This document shows positions 25,401-33,900 of a stretch of 64,000 bases of DNA, piece after piece. The DNA is from Mytilus galloprovincialis (lineage: Eukaryota > Mollusca > Bivalvia > Mytilida > Mytilidae), in assembly GCF_965363235.1 (NCBI RefSeq), contig NC_134839.1, positions 112,152,517 to 112,216,516 of the forward strand. The letters are read 5' to 3'. The notes beneath the pieces are model-generated. The model worked only from the letters and a program-made list of their open reading frames with translations, was not told where the DNA came from and made no database searches. Each line of letters begins with the position of its first letter. The first letter of the stretch is position 1. The position numbers and the translations under genes are program-made.

Positions 25401-28400
25401 TTGTCCAGTTTCGAACTGAGAATGGTCCAGATTTCTGTGCTCGTCCCGTCCCCTAAGTCCAAACAGTTTGCAGTTGTAAAAAAATACAGTATATTGCAAA
25501 TAAGTTTAATTTGTCGTACCGATGACACCATTATTCCACAACTTTTCTTCGTCGTCATCGGATACGGGGTCTGCCCTGCGAACCTTAGTGCCTAGTCCTT
25601 TCGATAATTAGTCTTTAATTCTAGCGTCCAAAACGCGTCTGAAATGAGCAAATTGGCCATCTTTCTGATCAAGAAAGTTTTTGTCGTGGACATTCATGTC
25701 CCTACAATGTCTAAGGAGACCACACACAATGTAGTATAAAGATTTAGGCGGATACTCGTCTCCGTTTTGTTTCCTCGCCTCCATAACAAACCATTCTAGT
25801 CAATAGTTCATACATTAGCAACATCCGCATAATCCTTCTCTATTTTCATCGCAATTTGCGATGGTGACATATCGTCCTACATTTTCCCGCAAAACTGCGA
25901 AAGTGGTAAATTATCAACGTCCTCTTCGGAGATTTCAGATTAAGCATTGCTTCCGACATTTTAAGCTTCTAGACAGACAACAGCTCGTGCAGAATTTTAG
26001 CGGGAATAACGTCATTTTGGTCACGCCTTAATAATTAACTATTTAATGTCTGTATAATATAGCATTTTCATTGGTCATATTACAAATCATATATAGCCAC
26101 GCCTTACTCATTAAAATTTTTAATGCACTCAAACGCTATGCGTTTACGATGCATCAAAAATCTTAATTCGTAAGAGCCGTGCTATATATATATAACTTAT
26201 ACATTACTTTATGACATTCTTCCTGATTTGACCAAGAGAAGTACTAGTTATACATTACTTTATGACATTCTTCCTGATTTGACCAAGAGAAGTACTAGTT
26301 ATACATTACTTTATGACATTCTTCCTGATTTGACCAAGAGAAGTACTATTATACATTACTTTATGACATTCTTACTGATTTGACCGGATTTGACCAAGAG
26401 AAGTACTAGTTATACATTACTTTATGACATTCTTCCTGATTTGACCAAGAGAAGTACTAGTTATACATTACTTTATGACATTCTTCCTGATTTGACCAAG
26501 AGAAGTACTAGTTATACATTACTTTATGACATTCTTACTGATTTGACCAAGAGAAGTACTAGTTATACATTACTTTATGACATTCTTACTGATTTGACCA
26601 AGAGAAGTACTAGTTATACATTACTTTATGACATTCTTCCTGATTTGACCTTATCATTTGATCAAATCGATCAGACTGATATATCGTACATTAAAATTTT
26701 CTTCAGCATTTGTAAAATTTATAATCAAGTTTGTATGGTGCGAAGTCAACGAAACAGCAAACTACAATAACAATTAAAAAAAAAATAAAATTGAGAATGG
26801 AAATGGGGAATGTTTCAAAGAGACAACAACCCGACCATAGAGCAGATAACAGCCAAAGAAAATCAATGAGTCTTCAATACAGCGAGAAAACCCCGTAGAA
26901 TAGGTAGGGGAAAAAATAGACTTTTAGAGGTCGAAACCGTATTCAACAATGACAAGTGTGTGGCACATCAGAAGCAGCACTCTAAATTGAACCGAGATAG
27001 GTTTGTTTATGAAACTATGAAACTAACAAAGACCAATATTCATAAAAAGAAGAAAGAAAACACTACTTTCTTAGTTCGCTTTTCTCTCGTACCTGCATAG
27101 TTCTCTCATAAAGTATTTTTGAGATAACCATTAGATCTGTATCAACATCTGTAATCATATGAACATTTTCTAATCTGTAACTTTCTTCCACAACTTTGCC
27201 AGGACCTAAAACATTAATAGCTAGTAAGATTTAATCAATTATATGATTTTACTGATGAAAATATTCAGTGATAAGTTCAGAAATTCAGAACTCGACCATA
27301 TATAGAAGATAGCATGCTCATAAAATGTTAAAACAAGAATGTGTCCCTAGTACACGGATGCCCCATCCGCATTATCATTTTCTATGTTCAATCGACCGTA
27401 AAAATGGGAGAAAATCTCTTATTTGGCATTGAAATTAGAAAGATCATATCATAAGGAACATGTGTACTAAGTTTCAAGTTGATTGGACTTCAACTTCATC
27501 AAAACTACCTCGACCAAAAACTATAATCTGAAACGGGACCCACGGACGAACAGACGATCAAACGGACGGACGAACGAACAGACCAGAAAACATAATGCCC
27601 ATACATTGGACATACAAATAATCTCTGAATATGAATAGATACCATCATTGTAAATCTAAGACAGTCATATCATTAATGTAGTAAATGGTATATATATATA
27701 AGTATTATGTTGTCTTACATATCTCTCCAAACACTAAAATTCACTATAATTACCAAAAGAGTCCACTTTAAATCCAAACTGTCTAATATTCCGTATCTGG
27801 CTGTCTTTACCATCTATGGGAGGTAATACATGTACACTCTGTTGCATTGCTAGGAATACAGACAGTCCACCAGTCAACACTATATATAACCTGTTCAAAA
27901 AATGTAACTCTTAAACATTAAAACTTTATTTCAGTTTTTATAGGTATGTCGACTTTCAAGAATAATCGTTCCTTTTTAGTTTAGCTTATAATGTTAAGCT
28001 AGAGCATGTCCGAGAAGTTGCAGGCACGTGATGATTGAAATGAATTACTATTTGTATTCCATCTATTTCAGTACTCACACCGAAAAATAGTACACAGGGT
28101 TGCTGTCTCATTGAGGTATACACCGCATCTCCATTTATTCCTAAAAAGTGCAATAGCTTTTCGTTTATTTTCGTAGCCCAACAGGTCATTGTTTACCCTA
28201 ATTGTAACTTTTTACAGCACATGTTCTTTGTAATGATTAGCTCAATAGAAGCAACAGTGTAGTAAGATTTCCAAATGTCAGTTTTCACACCTTATATAAA
28301 AATGTCAGTTTTCACACCTTATATACACATGATATTGGTGTGGTACGTAAAAATAAGAAGATGGTGTAAAAATAAAATGATGTATGATTGGCAATGAGAC

Positions 28401-30033
28401 AACTCTCCACCAGAGACCAACTGCCATAAAATTTAGCAACTAAATGTCAATGTATGCTTTAACAATGACAGAAACCCATAGCGCATAGCAAGCTAGAGGT
28501 GAAGACGTAATGTAGTGTTCTGTAGAACTAGTATAAAATGAGGAGTCAAATGAAGCGTAGTTCATTTTAAGTTTAATTTGTTTTAGCCGATTACGGCATA
28601 ACTTTGTTGAGTTTTAGAAAAGTAAAAATTGAATATGGAAACGGGGAATGTGTCAAAGAGACAACAACCCGACCATAAAACAGACAACAGCAGGAGGTCA
28701 CTAATAGGTCTTCAATGCAGCGAGAAACTCCCGCACCGGAGGCGTCCTTCAGTTGGCCCTTAAACAAATATATATAGTAGTTCAGTGATAATGGACGTCA
28801 TACTAAACTCCAAATTATACACAAGAAACTACAATTAAAAAGCATACAAGACTAACAAATGCCAGAGCTCCTGACTTGGGACAGGCGCAAACATGCGGCG
28901 GGGGGGGTTAAACATGTTTTTTTTTTAGATCTCAACCCTCCCCCTATACCACTAGTTGTAGAAAAGTAAACGCATAACAATACGCACAGTAAAATTCATT
29001 TCAAGAGAAGTCCGAGTCCGATGTCAGAAGAGGTAACGAAAGAAAATAAACAAAATGACAATAATACATAAATAACAACAGACTATTAGCAGTTACTGAC
29101 TTGCCAGTTCCAGACCTTCATTAAACTGATTGAAAGATTATGTCTTCATCATATGAAAATCAGGCACAATCCCTCCCGTTAGGGGTTTAGTATTATACCA
29201 TCATATAATATATGAGAAGAACATAACTCGTGGCATGCCAACAAACAGGTTTTTAAATAAATGTGTTTAATTCCGATGCAAAGACCATATAAGTTGCATC
29301 TTTATCCAATTTATACAGACTTGCATATAAGTCTTTTTATTTGTCCAGTATCTTACCGATCAGTACAACCTATTGTATTCTTTAGGAACTTATTCTTCTT
29401 TAATTTTCTGTATTTTGCATGTTTTAAAACATCAATCCATGTATCTGAAAAGATGAGAATTTGTAGAACTTATAGTGAATGTTGAATTTATTATGCTGTT
29501 CAAAAGTATATGCACAACGATCTAAAGATCTGTGCTGATGTTGTAATGGAAATTGGTAAAGTTGACGAAAATAAAATTGAGAATGGAAATGGGGAATGTG
29601 CCAAAGAGACAACAACCCGACCATAGAAAAAAAAAACAACAGCAGAAGGTCACCAACGAATATTTATAATGCAGTTAATTGAATTTATAAAATCATAAAA
29701 CTATTTTGTGGTAAGTATACATCTGATAATATATGCTATGATTAGTCTTGTTTGGTCTTCTTTTTACAATATGTATATTGGCTTCCAAACTATTGTCATA
29801 AAAGCTATTTAATGACTGAAAACACGCGTCGGTGCATGGATTTTGGCGTTGATGAATATCATTCAAGTTACAAGATAAATTTACAGCCGCGTTTGTTTAC
29901 CTGTTGACATCCCGCTAAGTGCAAATATCTTTGGTATCAAATTGGGCAGAATTTCTCGAATTTCCTTTTCACATCGATCTGTTGGTGGTTCACTTATCAA
30001 TGAAATTATTCTTCGAACTGTTCCAGTATCCAT
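18588..30033 (-). CDS. Protein with two cyclic-nucleotide-binding-like domains (CNBD2-like)
   Basis: Seven exons read on the - strand: 30033-29901, 29444-29357, 27890-27754, 27205-27093, 21709-21528, 20974-20873, 19416-18588. All borders are GT-AG, every phase matches, and the sum is 528 codons with the stop (527 aa; human CNBD2 is about 576 aa). Start: the first in-frame ATG after an upstream stop, with A at -3 and G at +4. Fold 1 is at residues ~66-155 (TDRLYIVLTGGLSVFLAMQ, then DVDTDLMVISK). Fold 2 is at ~165-350 (THPFFSTWTEDQQNNL, GLFFITKGRARL, AGEIFGDLELLLDLKADIF, FVLQEQDISRFL). The usual FGE-L-A-L...PRxA phosphate cassette is altered in both, so nucleotide binding is doubtful. The tail (residues ~360-527) is basic and unrecognised. 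CNBD2 is linked to sperm function in mouse; the role here is inferred only. Confidence 0.75.
19440..20029. other. CNBD2-like intron 6, no recognised feature
   Basis: Non-coding AT-rich sequence between exons 6 and 7, apart from the dispersed repeat at 20030-20270. Confidence 0.5.
20030..20270 (+). repeat. Dispersed repeat, second copy of 10795-10960 family
   Basis: GGAGCAGGATCTGCTTACCC, ACCTGACATCACCCCTAG, GTTTTTGGTTGGGTTTGTGT and GCCATGGCGGCGTCAGTTTA are recognisable. It gives chance open frames in two readings; it is not a gene. Confidence 0.6.
20873..21709 (-). CDS. CNBD2-like exons 5-6, second CNB fold
   Basis: Exon 5 (21709-21528, acceptor ACTTCAACAG, donor GTAAGA) encodes SQMEKDSETKELFIKTHPFF and GEPFSGLFFIT. 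Exon 6 (20974-20873, acceptor TTTTTATTAG, donor GTTAGT) encodes GRARLSAQPRNHPRQFEHVF and DMDKELLEIIK. The phases (0, 2, 2) fit the flanking exons. The open frame continues 5' of exon 5 into intron, but phase matching places the border at 21709. Confidence 0.75.
20977..21145. repeat. Degenerate tandem repeat beside CNBD2-like exon 6
   Basis: Imperfect units built on AAGTARGACACAAAATATAA, with a cleaner 36-bp duplication at about 21065-21135. It starts immediately upstream of the exon 6 acceptor on the - strand and gives an artificial hydrophobic open frame. Confidence 0.6.
21735..21825 (-). repeat. Intron segment duplicated in inverse at 22862-22955
   Basis: The 85-90 bp just 5' of the exon 5 acceptor (GGTTGAGCTAGCAAGGAAGC ... 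GGAATCTGCTGTAATG) recur in opposite orientation 1.1 kb away, with about 90% identity by eye. Both copies end at a CAACAG acceptor-like hexamer. Confidence 0.8.
22862..22955 (+). repeat. Inverted copy of CNBD2-like exon 5 acceptor region
   Basis: Same sequence as 21735-21825 on the other strand, ending TTTTTTCAACAG. The exon sequence itself is not copied. The two copies could pair in the pre-mRNA across ~1 kb. Confidence 0.8.
23269..23442. repeat. Tandem duplication, 88-bp unit, two copies
   Basis: ATATGTCCGGCTTCGTAAAG and ATATGTCCGGTTTCGTAAAG begin the copies at 23269 and 23357. Both continue through GTGTACTAGTTTTCTCTTGCC to AATAGTACG. Confidence 0.8.
23557..23750. repeat. 51-bp tandem repeat, left array (~4 copies)
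   Basis: Unit GACATTCTTCCTGATTTGACC continuing AAGAGAAGTACTAGTAATAC and ATTACTTTAT. The same unit forms a second array at 26200-26657. The sequence between the arrays holds the Crypton-like recombinase remnant. Confidence 0.9.
23751..24239. other. Sequence between left array and recombinase gene
   Basis: Probably the 3' flank of the Crypton-like element: moderately GC-balanced, with a direct GTGCATTAACT repeat near 23812 and 23906. A chance open frame covers 23726-24097. No domain recognised. Confidence 0.4.
24240..25957 (-). pseudogene. Decayed Crypton-type tyrosine recombinase gene (KIAA1958/ZMYM-like domain)
   Basis: Two coding blocks on the - strand. Block 1 (about 25957-25292) has RNGLVMEARKQNGDEYPPKS, LYYIVCGLLRHCRD, FRRVLDARIKD, a RDEHRNL stretch, and ends DIKHYARG. 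A GT-AG intron (25291-24761, donor GTAAGT, acceptor TTTTTTGCAG) joins in phase 1 to block 2 (24760-~24300): GPRCIVDFYETYLKASGVFY, LVGNFTNHSGKRTCATALYQ, AGIDEQQIMERTWHRS. This order matches the recombinase domain (DUF3504 type) of Cryptons and of ZMYM2/QRICH1/KIAA1958. The NHSGKR and HRS stretches fit the conserved His/Arg core. Block 1 carries several in-frame stops (near 25620, 25490 and a TGA pair near 25335), and a frameshift follows the HRS motif near 24490. Not functional. It lies in the CNBD2-like intron, same strand as the gene. Confidence 0.7.
25958..26199. other. 5' flank of the Crypton-like element
   Basis: Non-coding. Contains two AGCCACGCCTTA/GGTCACGCCTTA stretches and ends in a short TA run just before the right 51-bp array. 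Confidence 0.4.
26200..26657. repeat. 51-bp tandem repeat, right array (~9 copies)
   Basis: Same unit as 23557-23750 (here TAGTTATACATTAC instead of TAGTAATACATTAC). Because 51 is a multiple of 3, one frame reads as a 17-residue repeat (TKRSTSYTLLYDILPDL). It is not a gene: no start context, no splice sites, and the array simply runs out. One unit has a small internal duplication (GACCGGATTTGACC near 26380). Confidence 0.9.
26785..27065 (-). repeat. Reversed fragment of retroelement 3' tail family
   Basis: AAAATTGAGAATGGAAATGG, AGAGACAACAACCCGACCAT and a CAGCGAGAAAACCCCGTAGA stretch, followed by GGTCGAAACCGTATTC. Same family as 50784-51423, in reverse, or a close relative after the first ~120 bp. 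Confidence 0.55.
27093..27890 (-). CDS. CNBD2-like exons 3-4, first CNB fold
   Basis: Exon 3 (27890-27754, acceptor TTGAACAG, donor GTAATT) encodes LYIVLTGGLSVFLAMQQSV and onward to KVDSF. Exon 4 (27205-27093, acceptor TTTTAG, donor GTACGA) encodes GPGKVVEESYRLENVHMITD and VDTDLMVISKILYERTMQ. The beta-strand core is clear, but the phosphate cassette Arg is not visible. Confidence 0.75.
27330..27610 (-). repeat. Dispersed repeat, GTCYGTCCGT family, copy 3
   Basis: Reverse complement of the family at 1795-2130 and 9215-9470. It reads AACAAGAATGTGTCCCTAGT, CTACCTCGACCAAAAACTAT, CGGACGAACAGAC, CAGAAAACATAATGCCC. Confidence 0.65.
28370..28470 (-). repeat. Fragment ending in the ATGATTGGCAATGAGACAAC motif
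   Basis: Reversed end of the 17815-18090 family. It contains GATGTATGATTGGCAATGAG and ACAACTCTCCACCAGAGACC. Confidence 0.55.
28620..29200 (-). mobile_element. Retroelement 3' tail fossil, reversed
   Basis: Matches 50784-51423 in reverse nearly end to end: ATGGAAACGGGGAATGTGTC, CGCACCGGAGGCGTCCTTCA, CTCCTGACTTGGGACAGGCG and CACAATCCCTCCCGTTAGGG. No coding part is present. Same family as the reverse-transcriptase fragment at 49955-50783. It lies in the CNBD2-like intron 2. Confidence 0.7.
29357..30033 (-). CDS. CNBD2-like exons 1-2
   Basis: Exon 1 (30033-29901) encodes MDTGTVRRIISLISEPPTDR and ends SGMSTG before donor GTAAAC in phase 1. Exon 2 (29444-29357) encodes TWIDVLKHAKYRKLKKNKFL and GCTDR. 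It ends in phase 2 so that its CG joins the first G of exon 3 to form Arg, giving the junction GCTDR|LYIVLTGG. This is a good match to the GD.GDRLYIVLTG core of cyclic-nucleotide-binding folds. Confidence 0.7.
29567..29660 (-). repeat. Short fragment of the same tail family
   Basis: AAAATTGAGAATGGAAATGG, GAGACAACAACCCGACCATA and CAGCAGAAGGTCACCAACGA, the terminal ~90 bp of the family at 50784-51423, reversed. Confidence 0.6.
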
Positions 30034-30218
30034 TCTACAGCTAGTCGCTTCCAAACTGTTAGGTAACGTACGGCGACACTTTATGACGTTGTTTGTAATA
30101 TGACGTTTTGAAGTTCTTTGGATCTTTGTAGACACACGCAGAATTTTATGATAAATGATTTGCCCCCATAATATTTTGTGTATATTTTACGTGTGTCTGA
30201 TAATTTATTTGAACAATG

Positions 30219-30347
30219 CTATGCAAAGCAGTGGCGGATCCAGAACTTTTCCTAAGGGGGTCCCGCTCCAGTCATATAAAACCAACTAAATTTTTCCCAC
30301 GAAACAGCCCCCCCCGGCCTGGATCCGCCTATGCAAAGCACTGCTAG
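30219..30347. mobile_element. Small inverted-repeat insertion (MITE-like)
   Basis: Starts GTGGCGGATCCAG and ends CTGGATCCGCC, an inverted repeat. It is flanked on both sides by CTATGCAAAGCA, which looks like a target duplication. The interior is G/C-rich with GGGGG and CCCCCCC runs. It is inserted in the divergent promoter region. Confidence 0.7.
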
Positions 30348-30356
30348 TTTAAACAT

Positions 30357-30477
<121 letters not shown>

Positions 30478-30880
30478 GATTTAGAAACAAGTTATTTTAA
30501 CTTATTAATCCCCTTCCACTTTGCGGGTGCGAGTGCTGCCTTGTTATAGCGGTATTAACTTACTCTTTTTCGAAATCTACAAGGGTGTCTTTTACGTGCA
30601 AGAGATATGGCTCTTGTACAATTCTATGCAATACATTGTTCTGCTGTTAATTATAGATAACACAGTGTTATAGTAGTCTCAGATATAATTGTATGTTATT
30701 CCAAGCATGATGGACAAAGGGAAAGATGGGGATTCAATTCCGGAAAAATATACGTATCCATCTTTGGTTCTAAAATTAACTTTCATTGTTTACTTCCGAT
30801 ATGCAGAACGCACGTTGAATTTTCCTTAGTTTAAACGTCAGTTCTGATTTTGTGTAGCGAACAGAAACCTTTATGTTGAA

Positions 30881-30903
30881 ATGAGTAAATGTCCCATTTC
30901 ATG
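30881..30903 (+). CDS. ICE2: ICE2 exon 1
   Basis: 23-nt coding exon, MSKCPIS plus two bases of a Trp codon, donor GTAAGT. The next exon starts with G, which completes TGG, giving ISWNVPVDAG. This resembles the human start MSSKMVISEPGLNWD. It is too short to be found by ORF length; it is supported by phase, the upstream in-frame TGA at about 30845 and homology. Confidence 0.8.
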
Positions 30904-33900
30904 GTAAGTTTAATGAAGTAGACAATTCTTCCTGTCAGTATTTTTTTCAAGACAATTTAGGAAAAAAAAATAGCAAAATAATATATGTTTTATTTTTATT
31001 TATTTTTTAAAATTTGTTCTCTTGCCCTTTTACACTGAGATGATGAGATGTATTACGAATTTAATGTTATTGTCAGTCCTTGTGTCCTATTGGTCCTATT
31101 CTTTAGTTATGTAAAGTTTAAACTACAGACTTCTGCCTGGACTATAAAAATTCTCACAAGACTGGCAGCACTCATCAGAAACTGAGGACTGCTTCTATAA
31201 CTACATAAATAATTTCATAGATACATGTACACTGTGTACATACATAAGGAAAGGTATGAAAGATGTCAACAGTCTATGCTGTATGTTAAAACTGTGTAGT
31301 ATTTATAATCTGTTAACGTTCATCATGACAAATGGACAAATATGGCTGTATTTTCACCTCAAAAACTACTCTGTGTACCTCGGGGGGCCACTTGCTATAT
31401 AATTAGTGGTAGGGATGAGCCGCTAGAATAGGTCACTTTTTCATGCTCTAAGATATATCAGAAGGGTGAGAAATTCAGATAAAATATATCAATAGGTTGA
31501 TATTATCACTTGCTTGATTATATCATAAGTATCTGAAACTAATCAGACGTCCACATTTATTCTTGATGCGGTTAAACCACAGTCGTAAATGCATCAGTTA
31601 TTTGTCAAACCAATTAAACTCTATTTATTTGATGTGGTATTTCCACTGATGCCAGTGATAGATGCAATAAATCCAACTATTTTGACATTTGCACCTAATT
31701 ATCATTCAAGGGTTTGTATACATAAACAGAGATGCAACTAATCGTCGGACCCGTCGGACCTAAGGGGCAGAATTTATGCAGGTCCGGCAAAACTCGTAGC
31801 TGTGCAGGACCTGATGGCCGGCAATATTTAAGTCCGCTTGGGTCCGCCAAAACTGAAATCCCCGTCGGCCCCGGCAGAGTATTTTGTTTATAAAATTGCG
31901 ATCATCTTTAATAAAAGTAAATGTCCTGTTCCCCCGCATTTTCTAACTCCGGGAACCAGTATTTCCGCCCAGTAATAGTCTTTCGTACCTTGTCCATCTC
32001 GCTCCGAACAATTCTCCGTATTTCCGTCATGTTTTTTGTTTTAGAAATTCGCTCTCTAGGAAGGAGGTCTATTAAGCATAGTTGATAAGTTCAGGAAATA
32101 TGTCATGGCTGATAAAATTTGTAAGTGGGTCGAAACCCGGTAAAAGACCAAACAAGTCACCTATTCAAGTTGATAAAGCTGTAAAGCGGTCTTTGTACGA
32201 AAAGGAGAAACGACCTGAAAGGTCATTCAACCCAAAATGGCAAGAGGGGAGATCATGGTTACTTTATAACAACAATGTGATGACTTCCACAATTTGTATT
32301 TCGCACGGGAAACGTATCAGTACCAGCGATAATCTCAAGAATATGTACATGTAGAGAAAGAGAGGGTAGATAATGTAGAGGATGAGAGGGTACAGATTGA
32401 GATGGTAGAGAAGTAGAGAATGAGAGGGTAGAGAATGAGAAGGTAGATAATGAGACGAATGAATCTGGGAGTGATAATGATTCTGACTATGAGTCAGATT
32501 TTGAATTTGAACAGAATGAAACTACCAATGACTATCTTGTTTCCAAGTACTCTTGTGAAGAATAACTTTTAATCAGATCAATATTATGTAATGTATTATT
32601 CAATAAACTACAATTGTTATGAATCACAGGTTATTTTAAAATAATAATATAATATCAACAAAATCAAAATTAACGTTTGTTCAATAGCATAATTTCATTT
32701 GATTTTTGAGTGAAAATATGGGTCTGGCAAAACTTGGTACCCTGTAGGCCCCATTGTCTGACAGGAAAAAAAAACTGTTTGCATCTCTGCATAAAGCATG
32801 ATAACAATTATTTAAAGAAATTCCATTGTGACAGCGCCCTTTACCAGGGAACGGCAAGGAAACTTTTTATCAGTTTTTAATTAATATTTAAACATGTTAA
32901 AATAGAGAAGGTGTTACACTCTGGGGTGATATTACATTTATCTGACCATAGATGTAATACCATCTATGATCTGACCAAACGTCTTTTATATGTATTGTAT
33001 TTTAGAATTGAAATATCTTCATAATGAAAGATGTAAAATGGTCAATAAGAAAAAATTGTTTAAGATATGACGAATTTATTGGAAAAGAATGTGATTTTAT
33101 TGCGACTATTTTGCTTCTTAACAACATGATGATGAGCGGTGAAAATATTGAAATATATCTATAGGTTTGTTTTTTGTTAATTAATATATGACAAGGTATA
33201 TATTTTTGATTAACAAAATATATGAAAAGGGTGGGGTACTTGATGTCTCAGCTGCTCACCCCTACCAAAAAAAGTTTGAAGTGGCCCCCCCAAGCTGTGT
33301 ACAGACTTACCTGTGCTGTTTGGAAAGTTTTAATGCCTAGCATCCACTAGATATATAAAAGTTAAATGCATTTTGTGTTTAAGAAATATATAATATTTCT
33401 TTGTTTTTGATGGGCATTTTTTTTCCTTTTTGCAGAAGGTGTAAAAATAAACAAACACCTGTATTACTTTGATACTGTCCACTCACCGACTCAGATAAAC
33501 TCTTTAACTCACCTATAGTTGTGAAGATACCTCTTGTCCATGTCAATAAATGACAATCAAAACAATACAACCCGGTTTTTTTACCTGAGGGAGCATCTCA
33601 TAGTTATACCACAACTTAGTTGATATTCACACCTTTTGCATGAAGGAAAAAAATGCCCATCAAAATCCAAAAGAGATTTGGTCTTTCTGAAACACAAAAT
33701 GCATTTAACTTTTTTATATCTAGTGGATGCCAGGCATTAAAACTTTTCCAACTTCACAGGTAAGTCTGTACTCAGAGTAATTTTTGGCATGTATATACAA
33801 CCATATTTGTTCGTTTGTTATGATGAACCTTAATTAATAGGCGATAATATAAACACACTCAGATACAATGTCAAAATACTATAAACTTCATATTTAAAAG

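Larger units (their letters stand above)
31379..33294. mobile_element. DNA transposon, 1.9 kb, 8-bp target duplication
   Basis: The ends CTCGGGGGGCCACTT and AAGTGGCCCCCCCAAG are inverted repeats that extend imperfectly over ~50 bp (GGTAGGGATGAGC / GGTAGGGGTGAGC). It is flanked by the direct repeat CTGTGTAC at 31371-31378 and 33295-33302. No transposase of its own is visible. An 8-bp duplication fits hAT, P or Merlin classes, but the termini are not diagnostic. A second element lies inside it. Confidence 0.8.
31305..33860. repeat. Fold-back element interrupted by a 1.9-kb transposon
   Basis: The left arm (31305-31378 continuing at 33302-33460) pairs with the right arm (about 33625-33860 reversed): GTTCATCATGACAAATGGAC with its near complement at 33820, CAGACTTACCTGTG with CACAGGTAAGTCTG, GCATCCACTAGATATATAAA with TTTTATATCTAGTGGATGCC. 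The arms are about 230 bp with ~85% identity by eye. The insertion 31379-33294 splits the left arm. Confidence 0.8.

Noticed and set aside
26390-26770. 126-codon frame with a 17-residue repeat
   Set aside because: Product of the 51-bp satellite, which also lies in an intron; no splice sites or signal peptide, and it ends when the array ends.
27986-28189. 67-codon - strand frame as a CNBD2-like exon
   Set aside because: Has a plausible GTGAGT donor but its phase does not fit exons 2 and 3, which join each other directly in phase with a conserved motif.
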